Shown one piece after another: positions 7,637 to 17,349 of a DNA stretch of 64,000 bases. The DNA comes from Polyangium spumosum (GTDB lineage: Bacteria; Myxococcota_A; Polyangia; Polyangiales; Polyangiaceae). Location of the stretch: NCBI RefSeq assembly GCF_009649845.1, contig NZ_WJIE01000014.1, positions 159,063 to 223,062 on the forward strand. The letters run 5' to 3'. Every line of letters starts with the position of its first letter. Position 1 is the stretch's first letter. The notes below the pieces were generated by a model. That model worked only from the letters and a program-made list of their open reading frames with translations. It was not told the DNA's origin and made no database searches. A program made the position numbers and the translations under genes.

Positions 7637-10600
7637 CGACCTCGAGGACGCGGTTGATCTCGCGCACGGCGGCCGCGACGAGCAGGGCGCGGGCCCGCGG
7701 ATCGTCCTTCGCTTTCGCGGCGAGGGCGCGCACGGCCGGATGTGAGCGGTTGAGGACGAGCCGGCCCGATTTTGCGTCGAACCGAAGAGGCCGCCCGGTC
7801 CGCGCATAACGCACGCCGGTCACGACCTTCGTCGGCGCGAGGCCGAGTTTGTCGATCGCCGCGAGCAACGAGGGGCCGAGCTCACGCGTGGCCGGCGACG
7901 CAGGCTCGGGCGGGTCGAAGAGGTGCACCACCCGCGAGACGAGCCCGAAAAACCACGTCGAGGCCGGCTCCTCCTCGAAGACGTCGGGCGGCGCCGGGCG
8001 GCTCGGCTCGGCGACGTCCGGCGCGACGAACGGCGTGACCTCCAGGATCGACGGCGCGGGCGCGGGCGCAATCGAGGCCGTTTCAGGTACGGAGGGCTCG
8101 GCGGGCGCGCCGCGCGGCGGGACTTGCCATTTCGTGAGGAACTCTTCCGCCTGCGCGACCACCCGCGCCCGCAGGCGCTCGCGCGGCGCGTGCCCCTTGA
8201 TCCCGTCGAAGCCCTTGTTTGCCGGGAGGTGATCGTCGTTCACCACGGCGAGCAGCGGCCAGCCGTCGCCCTCGAGCATCCGGCAGAGCGGCCGCCGCGT
8301 CGTGTACACGTGAATGCCACGCGCGGCGGCGTGTTCGGGCGCGAGGATGCCGATCTCGCCCGAGACGCCCTCGCCGCGGAAGGGCAGGACCTCCAGGCAT
8401 TTCGCCCGCTGCTGCGCGTCGAGGCCGACGAAATCGAGCGGCGGGGCATTCCTGCGCTTCTCCGCCGCAAGCTCGCGCCGGAGCGCCTGCGAGACGTCCT
8501 CGAACACGGCGCGCGAGCGGATCGCCGCGATCTCCTCGGCCGTGAGGGCGAGCGGCGGGCACGGGCGCGGCGCGGTGGGATAGGGCGGCGGGAAGTCGAC
8601 GTAGGGATAGGGGCGCACGCCGGAGGCCTCGATCTCGGCGAGCGAATGGTACGCGCCGAGGATGTCCGGAAAGACGCGCATCGCGGCGCGGCGCTTGGAG
8701 AGGGTCCGATCCTTGCGCGAATGGGCGACGACGACGCGGCGGAGCGAGGTCCGCACGAACGCGGGCAGCTCGTCGAGCTTGCCGTCGAGGCCTTCGAGGT
8801 GCTTCTTCGCCGATTTCGTGAGATCCACGGCGAGCTGATGCTTGTCCTTCTCGTCGAGCTCGACGTCCCAGGCCCGCACCTTCGCGCGGAAGGGGAACAT
8901 GCCCTCGACGTCGAGCGCCACGTTCTCGCCGCGCAAGGTCTCGACCTGCACGTCGGCGCGCCCGCTCTCCGTGAGCTCGATTTCTCCCTCGTAATGCGAG
9001 TTCAAGGCGGCGAGATCGACGCGGAGCAAAGGATGCGCCGGCGACCCCGAGAGCCTCGGCCGCCCCTGCCCCGCCTCCCCCGTGCGCCGCGCCTGCAGCG
9101 CCGCGAGGGCGTCGCTCACGTCGACGAGCTCGTAGCCCATGAAGCCGAGGATCTCCCGCACGAGGTCCCCCTCCCGCGCGGGCGGCAGGTACACGATCGG
9201 CGCGTCGAGCTCGCTCGATCCACGCGCCGCCGGTTGCCAGGCCGAATACCGCGCCCGCCCGAAATAGAGCCTGGACGCGCCCGGGACGAGCTCGGGGAAC
9301 GCGCGCTCGTCGCCTTGCACCGTGGGCCAGCGGAAATCGACGGCGCGGAGCGCGAAATCCGCCTGGAGGATCTCGGAGCGCGTGGCATCGGCGGCCGAGA
9401 CCCTGTAAAGCGCGGCGACGAGGCGGAGGGCCCGCAGATCGCCAAAAAACGCCGCCTGCTCTCGCCCCTTCGCGCGCTCGACGAGCCCGGCCGCGAGCGA
9501 GCAGGCCGCCGCATACACACGCGCCTCCGCGGTCGCCACGCCCGCGGGCGTCACGTCCGAGAAGGGCACGACGAACACCTCCGAGGCGAGGTGGATCCGC
9601 GCCACGACGGGGACGGGCATTCCCGTGAGCGCGCGCGTGCAGAGCAGCCGTTTGTCGAGGAGGAACTCGACCTCGGCCGCGTGCATTTCGAGCCCGCGCC
9701 GCGGGAGGGCCGCCGCGACCGACATCGAGGTTTGGGTGGGCTCCTCCTCGTACCAGAGCGCGGTGAGCCCCTCGGGCTCGGCGAGTGGCCCGCAGACGAA
9801 GGGATCGAGCGCGGGTTTGGCGTGGAACGAGCGCCGCTCCCATTCGGTCTGCGCGCCCTTCCTGCGCGCCTCGAGCTCGTCCCGCGCGTCTCGGGCGCGC
9901 CCGCCCGCCCACCGCTCGAACGCATACGCCTCGCGGTCGTCGACGCAAAAAACCGGGCGCCAGGAGAGGGTGGGAAAATCCGGCTTCGCGCGGAGCAGCG
10001 GGATCGGGGCCGGGGGCGGATGCCATTGTTGGATGGATGCGAGCGAGGCGAGCCTGGGCGCCCCCTGCTCGTCGAGGACCGGGACGAGCGGGAGCGCCTC
10101 GATCCGCGCCGCGAGCTCGCCATTTCGGTGCCGGGTGACCGCCTCGACGAGATAAGCCCGGAGGAGCGGGCCCGGCTCGCCCGTCGGGGCGCCCCGCAAT
10201 GACGTCCGCGCCTCCGGATCCCCTTCGAGGGCCGCGACGATGCGCCGCAAGAGCTCGTTGCGCACGGGCACGAGGAAAGCGGCGTCACGCGTCCACGCGA
10301 TTCGATCCCACGAGGGCGCGGGGACGATGCCGTCGTATTCGACGACGATCGTGGCCGGCTCGATGTATTTGCTGGTGGCGACCGTCTGGAGCAAGACCCC
10401 CGCGTGGAGCCAGAGGATCTCGTCCTTGCGCGCCGCCGCGATGACCCCACGCCCGTGCGGGACCTCGAAAGGCATGGAGGGCAGGACCTCGGCGGACGGC
10501 CCGGCTTCGCGCCGCGACGCGCAGAGGTCGTGGAACATGGCGAGCCGCGGCGGCGCGGGCTCGCGGGGTGGGCGCAAGGCGCGGGCATAAGGGACCAGCG

Positions 10601-12665
10601 TCACGCCCCGAAAAACCTTTTCGAGCCAGCCGAGCTCGAGGTCCGTGACGGCCACGACGGGCCGCTTGTCCGGAGCAACCCCCGTAGTCCCCGGGGGCAC
10701 GTGGCAAAGGGCGTTCGTGCGGTCGACGTAGGTGCGGAGCTCGGCGAGGCTCAAAGGGAGCCTGTCCGGATCGGCCGACGGCCAGAAGCTCCGGGTCCAG
10801 AGGGGGGTATACGCGGAGAGCAAGGGCTCGGCCGGAGGATGTTCGACGCCGAGCGCCTCGGCCGCGAGCACGAACGCCCCGACCGCCGAGCGCGCGAGCG
10901 CGCGGAGTTTGTCGAGGTCCATGGCCCCTCTTCCCTGGGCGATCCGCTCGACGTGCGAGCCGAGCGCGAGGAGCGAGAGGCGCGTGAGCTGAAAAATGGC
11001 GAGGCGCAAAGCTTCGCTGTCGTGCACGCCCTCGTAGGAGAACTTCGGCAGGATCTGCCCGTCCCAGGCGAGGGCCGCGTCGATCGCCAGCGGGAGTTTG
11101 TCGCGGTCGATGGTGATCGTGTCGAGGTGCCGCCCCTCGACGTAGACCCGGACCGACGAAGGCCGCTGCCCCGAGCCGATCCCCTCCGCGCCGAGCGCGA
11201 GCTGCCCGCGCAGCCCGCGAAAAGGGCCGTCCTTGATGTGGAACGACTCCTTGACGATGTGATCGGGCTCCGGCGGCACGGCGGGTTCGCTGCTCGGCCG
11301 CGCGTGGAGGCGGCGCCTGCGCTCGTGCGCCACCTGCGCGGCCGAAAGGCGCGCGTCCGCGGACTGGCGCTCGAAATCGACGAGGATACGCTCGACGAGC
11401 CGCCCCCGGAGCCAGACGACGTCTTCGAGCCAGGGCGCGAGCTCCGCGGGCGCCGGCTCGTCCCCCTCGTACACGAAGACGGGCGCATTGCCCCGCGAGA
11501 GCAAGACCATGGGCGTGAGCGGCCCACCCACCGCATTGCGGAGCAGCGGCAATTCGAGGATCACCCGCGCCTGGTCCCCCACGTCCGTCCCGCGCTGCAA
11601 GGCCCCCGCCGCGACACAAACGAACGCGCCGAGCGCGTCTTCGAGGCGGGCTTTGTCGTGGTCGAGGACCTCGACGTCCGGCAAGGGTTTTCCCTCCCCC
11701 GTGACGAGCGCGACGAGGGTGCGCAGCGCATCGACGAGCCCGCTGCGCGCCGCCTGCTCCGCGCGCGACGCGAGCCCCGAATCCTCGCGTAATGCCGAGC
11801 GAGACGCATTCGTGGGCAGCTCGTCCGCGTCGACGAGGACGCGGACCGGGAGCTCGACCTGCGCGTGCGCCGCGCTCGGGAACATGGGCTCGGCCGCGAA
11901 GGGCCGCCGCAAGAGGAGGACGCCGAGCTCGAGATACTCGACGACCGGCGGCCCCGCCTGCGCCGCGAGGATCTCCACGGCCCCGCGCTTGATGTCCCGC
12001 TCGCGAAACCACACGCGCAAGAGGGCCGGCGGCCGAGGCGAAACGGAGAGCTTCTCCGCGCCCCGCCGGAGCGCGAGCGGCGCGTCCCGCAAGGCGTCGA
12101 CGAGCAGCGTGATCTCGCGCGGCAGCTCCCGCTTCGCCGCGCGCTTCAGCGTCTCGAGCCCGAGGCGCCTCCGCACCTGCACGCGGACGCCACGCGCGGG
12201 CATTCCCTTCGGCGAGACGACCCGCTCGATTTCGGGCAGCGGCGCGTCCTCCCCGGCGAGGACGGACGGGACGAACCTCACGCGCGTGGCCTTCGCCTCT
12301 CCCGCGGCGCGGCTATGAATGTCGACGAACGAAGGCCCGAGCCCGAGCGCCGCATTGACGCCGAGCGCGAGCCCGCGGAGCGCGCGCCCCGTGCCCCCCG
12401 GATCGCCGAGCACGTGATCGAGCAGCCGCGGCAGCTCGCCCTCCGGGACGGGCTCGCCGTCGAACACGAGGACGACGTCGTCCGTGTCGTGTTGCACGTC
12501 GAGGAACGTGGCCCCCGAGGCCGCCGCGGCCCGCGCGATCTCGGCGGCATACAGGTGCAAGTCGACGAGCAGGTGCTCGCGCAGCTTGGCGAGCGCGCGC
12601 CGCGCGTCGACACGAATACGCCCCCGGGCGAGGATCTCGCGCCCCTCCTCCGCCGTTCGACTCAT
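7578..12665 (-). CDS. Very large GHKL/HSP90-like protein with degenerate ATPase head
   Basis: This 1695-residue cytosolic protein has no signal peptide or membrane helices. The first 200 residues look like a GHKL ATPase fold that has lost its key motifs: helix EIARAAAASGATF where the N-box Glu/Asn should be, VLVFDGEPVPEGEL in the G1 position, and RGLALGVNAALGLG in the G2 position. The rest is long, Arg/Glu-rich and of no family I recognise; it has no visible nuclease or helicase motif. Its ATG overlaps the stop of the canonical GHKL gene upstream (ATGA at 12665-12662), so the two are translationally coupled and probably act as one complex. The tail overlaps the convergent GH57-kinase gene. 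Confidence 0.8.
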   Translation of the reverse strand: MSRTAEEGREILARGRIRVDARRALAKLREHLLVDLHLYAAEIARAAAASGATFLDVQHDTDDVVLVFDGEPVPEGELPRLLDHVLGDPGGTGRALRGLALGVNAALGLGPSFVDIHSRAAGEAKATRVRFVPSVLAGEDAPLPEIERVVSPKGMPARGVRVQVRRRLGLETLKRAAKRELPREITLLVDALRDAPLALRRGAEKLSVSPRPPALLRVWFRERDIKRGAVEILAAQAGPPVVEYLELGVLLLRRPFAAEPMFPSAAHAQVELPVRVLVDADELPTNASRSALREDSGLASRAEQAARSGLVDALRTLVALVTGEGKPLPDVEVLDHDKARLEDALGAFVCVAAGALQRGTDVGDQARVILELPLLRNAVGGPLTPMVLLSRGNAPVFVYEGDEPAPAELAPWLEDVVWLRGRLVERILVDFERQSADARLSAAQVAHERRRRLHARPSSEPAVPPEPDHIVKESFHIKDGPFRGLRGQLALGAEGIGSGQRPSSVRVYVEGRHLDTITIDRDKLPLAIDAALAWDGQILPKFSYEGVHDSEALRLAIFQLTRLSLLALGSHVERIAQGRGAMDLDKLRALARSAVGAFVLAAEALGVEHPPAEPLLSAYTPLWTRSFWPSADPDRLPLSLAELRTYVDRTNALCHVPPGTTGVAPDKRPVVAVTDLELGWLEKVFRGVTLVPYARALRPPREPAPPRLAMFHDLCASRREAGPSAEVLPSMPFEVPHGRGVIAAARKDEILWLHAGVLLQTVATSKYIEPATIVVEYDGIVPAPSWDRIAWTRDAAFLVPVRNELLRRIVAALEGDPEARTSLRGAPTGEPGPLLRAYLVEAVTRHRNGELAARIEALPLVPVLDEQGAPRLASLASIQQWHPPPAPIPLLRAKPDFPTLSWRPVFCVDDREAYAFERWAGGRARDARDELEARRKGAQTEWERRSFHAKPALDPFVCGPLAEPEGLTALWYEEEPTQTSMSVAAALPRRGLEMHAAEVEFLLDKRLLCTRALTGMPVPVVARIHLASEVFVVPFSDVTPAGVATAEARVYAAACSLAAGLVERAKGREQAAFFGDLRALRLVAALYRVSAADATRSEILQADFALRAVDFRWPTVQGDERAFPELVPGASRLYFGRARYSAWQPAARGSSELDAPIVYLPPAREGDLVREILGFMGYELVDVSDALAALQARRTGEAGQGRPRLSGSPAHPLLRVDLAALNSHYEGEIELTESGRADVQVETLRGENVALDVEGMFPFRAKVRAWDVELDEKDKHQLAVDLTKSAKKHLEGLDGKLDELPAFVRTSLRRVVVAHSRKDRTLSKRRAAMRVFPDILGAYHSLAEIEASGVRPYPYVDFPPPYPTAPRPCPPLALTAEEIAAIRSRAVFEDVSQALRRELAAEKRRNAPPLDFVGLDAQQRAKCLEVLPFRGEGVSGEIGILAPEHAAARGIHVYTTRRPLCRMLEGDGWPLLAVVNDDHLPANKGFDGIKGHAPRERLRARVVAQAEEFLTKWQVPPRGAPAEPSVPETASIAPAPAPSILEVTPFVAPDVAEPSRPAPPDVFEEEPASTWFFGLVSRVVHLFDPPEPASPATRELGPSLLAAIDKLGLAPTKVVTGVRYARTGRPLRFDAKSGRLVLNRSHPAVRALAAKAKDDPRARALLVAAAVREINRVLEVVTDATEKRVLLSMLRGDPL

Positions 12666-14383
12666 GCAATCACCTTCGCCGAAGCCTCGATGAGCGAATC
12701 GGAGATTTTACCGGCTGGGTCCTGGCGCGAGAGCAGGAGGACCCGCGCGAGCAAATGCGCCGCGACGAACGTATCGTCCCGGGCCCGCTCGCGCGCGGCG
12801 ATGACGACCTCGTCGTGCACGTGGAGGAGGAGCCCGCCCCGGACCTTCTCCTCGGCCCACCCCCGCTCGGCAAAAGCAATACGACACAACCAGGCCCCGA
12901 CCCCGACGCAGCGCACGTCGCCCTGGACGAGGACACAAGGCGCGGAGACATAGGTATTCGGTCGCGCGAATGCCACCCGATCGACGCGCATCCCCGCGCC
13001 GCGCAGGGCCTTCTGCAAGCCGAGGCAAAGCTCGTGATCGGACGCCGTGACGTCGTCCGCCGAAACCTCGCGCCAGAGCACCCAATGTTTTTCGACGGCG
13101 AGCGGCCCCGGCAAAGGCCCGCGTGAAGAGAGCGAGGCGACGATGGCCGGATGCGGCGCGAGCACGACGGGCTCGCCGATCTGCGCGAGCGAAAGGCCGA
13201 GCTCATCGACGACCGGCGCGACGAACATCTCCTTGCGCCGAAAGAGCTGCTCCTCGGAGGCGACCGGCTTCCCCTCCCAGGGCGCGACGAGCGGCAAGAC
13301 GATCTCGTCTTTGCGCAAAACCAGCGGCGCCGCGCAAGCGGCCTCGAGCAAGGCGACATAAGAAAGGACGATCTCCTCGTCATGAGGCGGCTTCGCCCGC
13401 GCGAGATCCCGCGCCGCACGCGCGAGCCGCGAGACGAGCTCCCGCCGGAGCGACCCCGAGACGAGCTCCCGCACGCGCGCGACGGCTTTGTGGAATGCCT
13501 TGTCCCGGAGCACGTTGTCGCGGCTCAACGTATGCCGCAAATGGGGGCTATCGACCCGGAATCGCACCTGCTCGAGCCCGGGCAGGAGGGGCTCGGTGGT
13601 CTCGAACAGGGTGAGCCCGCGATTGTAAAACCCCGCGAACGTGGCCTTGCCCCACGCCGGATCCTCGGGCGCGGGCGGCGTCGCGCAGAACCGATCGGTC
13701 CCGGTCGAGGGCCCGACGACGATATGCTCGCCGGCCCGATGCGTCTCGACGAAGATGGGCGCCGGCACCCCGAGGGGCCCGTCGATCCGCCGCGCGCCGC
13801 TGCCCTCGTGGTGATCCGGATCGACGACCTGGAGCTCGATGGAGACGGCCGCGTACCTGCACCACCGCAAGAGCGCCCCCTCGATCCGCGCCCGATGCTC
13901 CTCGAACCGCGCCGCGTCCATGGTCTGATGCAGCGAGACGCGTGTCCCGCTCCCCTCGCGCGGCGCGAGCCTCTCGAGCTCGTACCGATGGTCGCGAAAG
14001 AGCCGCACCCGATGGGACACGCCCGCGCGCCAGGTGTCGATCTCGACGACCTCGGGATCAACGGCGAACACGCTGACGAACCCGACGCCATACTTGCCGA
14101 TCTTCGACGAATCCCCCTCCTTGGAGGAATTGAACAGGGTGAGCAGGGGCCCCTCGATGACGGCCCGATCCATGCCCGCGCCGTCGTCCTCGACGACGGT
14201 CGTGACGCTCGCCCCCGCGCGCTCGATCCGCACGACGATCGCCGTGGCCCCCGCGTCGATGCTGTTCTGCACGAGCTCACGGACGAACGCATGAGGATCG
14301 GCGAACTGCCGGACCATCTCGGCCACGGGCCCAGCCTCGGGCCTCTCGGCCACGTCGCGCTTGCGCTCGGAACGATACGGCAC
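12662..14383 (-). CDS. GHKL (HSP90/MutL-type) ATPase
   Basis: The 573-residue product has all Bergerat-fold motifs in its first 180 residues: N-box FVRELVQNSIDAGA, G1 DDGAGM, G2 SKIGKYGVGFVS and GTRVSL. This is the pattern of HSP90-like and MORC/sacsin-like ATPases, which dimerise on ATP binding. The remaining 390 residues resemble an HSP90-type middle region but match no named family I can assign. The start is a GTG at 14383; an in-frame ATG 28 codons later would cut into the N-terminal strap. It is the first gene of a two-gene operon with the 1695-residue partner. Role unknown; a chaperone or defence-type machine is possible but not shown. Confidence 0.85.
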   Translation of the reverse strand: MPYRSERKRDVAERPEAGPVAEMVRQFADPHAFVRELVQNSIDAGATAIVVRIERAGASVTTVVEDDGAGMDRAVIEGPLLTLFNSSKEGDSSKIGKYGVGFVSVFAVDPEVVEIDTWRAGVSHRVRLFRDHRYELERLAPREGSGTRVSLHQTMDAARFEEHRARIEGALLRWCRYAAVSIELQVVDPDHHEGSGARRIDGPLGVPAPIFVETHRAGEHIVVGPSTGTDRFCATPPAPEDPAWGKATFAGFYNRGLTLFETTEPLLPGLEQVRFRVDSPHLRHTLSRDNVLRDKAFHKAVARVRELVSGSLRRELVSRLARAARDLARAKPPHDEEIVLSYVALLEAACAAPLVLRKDEIVLPLVAPWEGKPVASEEQLFRRKEMFVAPVVDELGLSLAQIGEPVVLAPHPAIVASLSSRGPLPGPLAVEKHWVLWREVSADDVTASDHELCLGLQKALRGAGMRVDRVAFARPNTYVSAPCVLVQGDVRCVGVGAWLCRIAFAERGWAEEKVRGGLLLHVHDEVVIAARERARDDTFVAAHLLARVLLLSRQDPAGKISDSLIEASAKVIA

Positions 14384-14439
14384 GCCGCGAGGTTACCACA
14401 ACCCCGCGGCGCCGCGGATTGACAAGCTTCGTGCGGACG

Positions 14440-16680
14440 TTACTCGAACGTCGCCTGGAGGCTGAACGGCCCCCCCTTGGCAGGCGGGATCGTATCGACG
14501 ACGACGGTCACCTCTTTGCCCGCGACGAGCGGCAAGGCGAGGTCCTCGACGCTGTTCGGGGGCCAGCCCGTGTTCGAACACGAAAGCAGCGTGGCCTCGG
14601 TCGCGGCCCCGCAGCCGTCGAGCACGTAGAGGGCGAAATTCTCGCTCGACTCGTCGACGTGCAGCTTCAGCGTCCCGTCCTTCGGCGCGACATAACGATA
14701 CATCACCTCGCCGCCGGTGCTGAAGGTGCAGTACCCGTCGGTGTTGTTCAGGTCCGGCGCGCTCAGGGTGTCGCCGACATTGGGCGCCGACGTGGAGAGC
14801 GCCGCGAGGCCATTGCAGACCGCGGGCCAGTCGGGGCTCAGGCAATCGGCCGAGCAGAAGCCCTCGTCCTGCATCGTATTGCCGTCGTCACAGGCCTCGG
14901 GTCCGACGGCGACCCCATCGCCGCAGACCGCCGGCGTGAAGGCCGCGCGCAGCGTGAAGGGACCCACGTCCGGGATCGCGTGGCCACGCACGACGATCAT
15001 CACGGGGCCGCTCGGCGCGGTCGCGAAGTCGAGCTCGAGCTCCTCGGTCGAAAGGGCCGTGCTCTTGCAGGCGAGCTCGCTGCCGCTCGGATCGGCGCAA
15101 TCGCCGAGCACGAGCAGATCGAGGTCCACGTCCGACGTGAGGCGCAGCGAGAGCCGGCCCGGCCCCGGCACGTCGAAGGAGAACGTCTTCGAGGGCACCA
15201 CGATATAGAGCTCGCAGCTCCCGCCATACCCCGTGGACCCGCCTTCCGTCGTGCTCTGGAGGTCGACGTCGAGCGGGAGCGGCTCGGCGGACTGGCAAAG
15301 CACGTCGAACTCGGCCGTGTCGCAGTCGCCCGCGCATCCGTCGCCCGAGGCGGCGTTGCCGTCGTCGCAGATTTCGTTGAGCGGGTCGAGCACGCCGTCG
15401 CCGCAGGTCGGGGTCTTCCAGCAGATGCCGATGTTGGTATTCGAGAAGATGCCCGCGCAGTATTCACCCGCGGGGCAATCGTCGTCGCCCATCCGGCACA
15501 TGCGCTCGCAATGCTCGACCGTCTCTTCGGGGTAGAGGCTCAAGCAGAGGCCGCGGAACGCCTCGCCGTCGGCGCCGCAGCCTCGATACGGCACCCAGCC
15601 CGGCTGGCAAGCGCCGCCGATCGGCGCCGGATCTCCGCTCTCGGGCGCGAGGCACACGTTCGACAGGCCGCACACGCGTCCTTCGGGGCATCCGGGGTCT
15701 TGCGTGAGGAAACCACAGGTCTTTTCGCACGCGGCGGGCACGCCCGCGCAAATGCTCCCGACCTCGCAGCCCGTCGAGACGTCGGGCTCGTCGCACGCCT
15801 CGCCGGGCGCGCCTTCGCCCGTCGGACGGCAGACGCCGAGGTTCTGCACGGGGTCGATGGCGATACATTCTTCGCCCGCGGAGCAGCCGCCCGAGGCGAA
15901 CGGGGTGCACGCCTTGTAACAAGCGCCGATCGAGTTCTCGCTGGGCACCTGCGCGACACATTGCTCGCCGTCGGGGCAAAGGAGGTCGAACGTGAAGAGG
16001 CACTCGTACGGCGCGCATGTCTTCGTCTTCGGCGAGCAGACCTGGAGCTTCGTGTTGCCGCAGTCCTCGGCCTTTTCGCAGGGAATGCCGTCCACCGGCG
16101 TCGTGTCGAACGACCACGAGGGGATCACGAAGCAGCCGCCCCCGGGCACGGCTTCCCACGTCCCATCCTCCTTCCGCGCGACCTCGGAGAGCGTGACGTT
16201 CTCGACCTTGCCGGCCGCGATGCTCGAGTCGTTCGGATCGAGCTTCGTGAGCTCGATCGTGCCGCCCGTCTGGAAAAACGTGCGCGTCGGGATCTCGCTC
16301 GAATCCGGCGTGATCACCGTGACGCAATGCTGGCAGGTCCCGTAAGCGTCGTTCGGCGCCGCCCCGAGATCGAAGGTGCCGGACGCGAGCGGAGGCAAAT
16401 GCGGGGACGTCCACTCGTTGTAGAGCTCGATCACGGCGAGCGTCTGGTATGCATCCTGGGCCCCGGGCGATACCTTCGCCTGCACGGAGAAATAGGCGTC
16501 CGTAAAGCGATACACCTGCGTGAGCGAGACGTCGAGCGTGGGGCATCCGCCCTCCCCGCCCTGTCCGCCGGCGCCGCCCGAGCCGCCCGTGTTGTCCGGC
16601 GGCCTCGGGACGTCGTCCGAGCAACCCGCGAGGAGCGCCAGCGCGCACCCTGCCGTGGCAAACATAAGCTTACGAATCAT
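14440..16680 (-). CDS. Large Cys-rich surface lipoprotein with Myxococcus disulfide repeats and PPC-like domains
   Basis: The 746-residue product starts at MIRKLMF. An ATG two codons earlier (16686) is also possible, but GAGG lies eight bases before the chosen start and only two before the other. The lipobox ALLAGC is followed by a Gly-rich linker (NTGGSGGAGGQGGEGG). The centre has many Cys-rich segments. Two copies of the Myxococcus cysteine repeat are visible (CGDGVLDPLNEICDDGN..GDGC and a second, shorter CGDGVAVGPEACDDGN). Each is followed by a beta-sandwich region resembling pre-peptidase C-terminal (PPC) domains. It is an outer-surface or secreted protein of unknown role. Confidence 0.85.
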   Translation of the reverse strand: MIRKLMFATAGCALALLAGCSDDVPRPPDNTGGSGGAGGQGGEGGCPTLDVSLTQVYRFTDAYFSVQAKVSPGAQDAYQTLAVIELYNEWTSPHLPPLASGTFDLGAAPNDAYGTCQHCVTVITPDSSEIPTRTFFQTGGTIELTKLDPNDSSIAAGKVENVTLSEVARKEDGTWEAVPGGGCFVIPSWSFDTTPVDGIPCEKAEDCGNTKLQVCSPKTKTCAPYECLFTFDLLCPDGEQCVAQVPSENSIGACYKACTPFASGGCSAGEECIAIDPVQNLGVCRPTGEGAPGEACDEPDVSTGCEVGSICAGVPAACEKTCGFLTQDPGCPEGRVCGLSNVCLAPESGDPAPIGGACQPGWVPYRGCGADGEAFRGLCLSLYPEETVEHCERMCRMGDDDCPAGEYCAGIFSNTNIGICWKTPTCGDGVLDPLNEICDDGNAASGDGCAGDCDTAEFDVLCQSAEPLPLDVDLQSTTEGGSTGYGGSCELYIVVPSKTFSFDVPGPGRLSLRLTSDVDLDLLVLGDCADPSGSELACKSTALSTEELELDFATAPSGPVMIVVRGHAIPDVGPFTLRAAFTPAVCGDGVAVGPEACDDGNTMQDEGFCSADCLSPDWPAVCNGLAALSTSAPNVGDTLSAPDLNNTDGYCTFSTGGEVMYRYVAPKDGTLKLHVDESSENFALYVLDGCGAATEATLLSCSNTGWPPNSVEDLALPLVAGKEVTVVVDTIPPAKGGPFSLQATFE

Positions 16681-16812
16681 GATCATGACCTCGTCGTTAA
16701 GACTGGGCCGGAACCATGGCGGACGGAGCGCGGCGCGTCTCGTTGAAGTTTTGCTTCAAGGCAGGAAAAAAGACGCCCCGACCCACCGCGTGGAGGAGTT
16801 TGTCCGGCGGGC

Positions 16813-16841
16813 AACGGGGGCACATGACGGACGCCCCCGTT
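16813..16841 (-). terminator. Stem-loop after the SpoIIAA-like gene
   Basis: A perfect 9-bp inverted repeat, AACGGGGGC / GCCCCCGTT with an 11-base loop, starts seven bases beyond the stop of the minus-strand gene ending at 16849. No U-run follows in that direction (there is an A-run before it), so it is a likely but non-canonical terminator or mRNA 3'-end stabiliser. Confidence 0.45.
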
Positions 16842-16848
16842 TTACGCG

Positions 16849-17280
16849 TCAATCGAACGAGAGCTCCGAGAGCAGGTAGGCGAGCGCCTCGGCCTCGTCG
16901 GCGAATACGGGCGCCCTGCCTTTGTCGCGGGTCATACGCGCGGCCTGGAGCTTGCCCGTGGCGCCCTCGACGAGGACGGCCGAACGCGCGAACCCCGAGA
17001 GGAGCCGCGCGCCGGCCTCGCTCATGCGCCGCTCCAGGTCGAGATCCGTGGCCATCGGCGCCTCCCGCGAGTCGAGGAGCAGGACGAACTGGCCACGCAT
17101 GAGCGGCGGGAAGAACCGGTCGAAGAACACGAGCAGGTCCGTCAAGGCCGGATCGTCGAGCGGGACGTCGGTCCGGCGGACACGCAAGAGCCGCCCGGAG
17201 GCCTCTCGCGACAGCACGAACTGGCTGGACCGAAAGACCTCGCCTTCCGTGAGCCTCGCCCTGCTCATGCTGCTCGCCAT
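16849..17280 (-). CDS. Small SpoIIAA/STAS-SEC14-like protein
   Basis: This 143-residue soluble protein has an alternating beta/alpha pattern typical of SpoIIAA-like folds: the strand FVLLLDSREAP, helix LERRMSEAG, strand RSAVLVEG, and the ending PVFADEAEALAYLLSEL, like the VFTDEAEALAWL ending of STAS/SEC14 family proteins. The family is poorly characterised; roles in lipid or protein binding have been proposed. The start MASSM is used, with a second ATG four codons on. It sits alone between secreted-protein genes. Family assignment is from pattern only. Confidence 0.65.
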   Translation of the reverse strand: MASSMSRARLTEGEVFRSSQFVLSREASGRLLRVRRTDVPLDDPALTDLLVFFDRFFPPLMRGQFVLLLDSREAPMATDLDLERRMSEAGARLLSGFARSAVLVEGATGKLQAARMTRDKGRAPVFADEAEALAYLLSELSFD

Positions 17281-17349
17281 GACGAACCCCAGTCTATCGC
17301 ATTACGACGGACGGTGTCAGCAGGTGCGGGCGTACGGGGCACGATTTCA

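Noticed and set aside
7923..10202. Long open frame on the plus strand opposite the giant GHKL gene
   Set aside because: Its product is Arg/Ala/Glu-rich without domain or start signals; it is the usual antisense shadow of a very GC-rich gene. The opposite strand has a coupled, domain-bearing gene.
14419..16746. Plus-strand open frame opposite the Cys-rich lipoprotein
   Set aside because: Antisense shadow; the minus strand has a signal peptide, lipobox and known repeats.
16743..16759. TTGAAG-TTTTG-CTTCAA inverted repeat upstream of the Cys-rich lipoprotein gene
   Set aside because: A 6-bp stem without U-run, promoter or operator context; could be chance.
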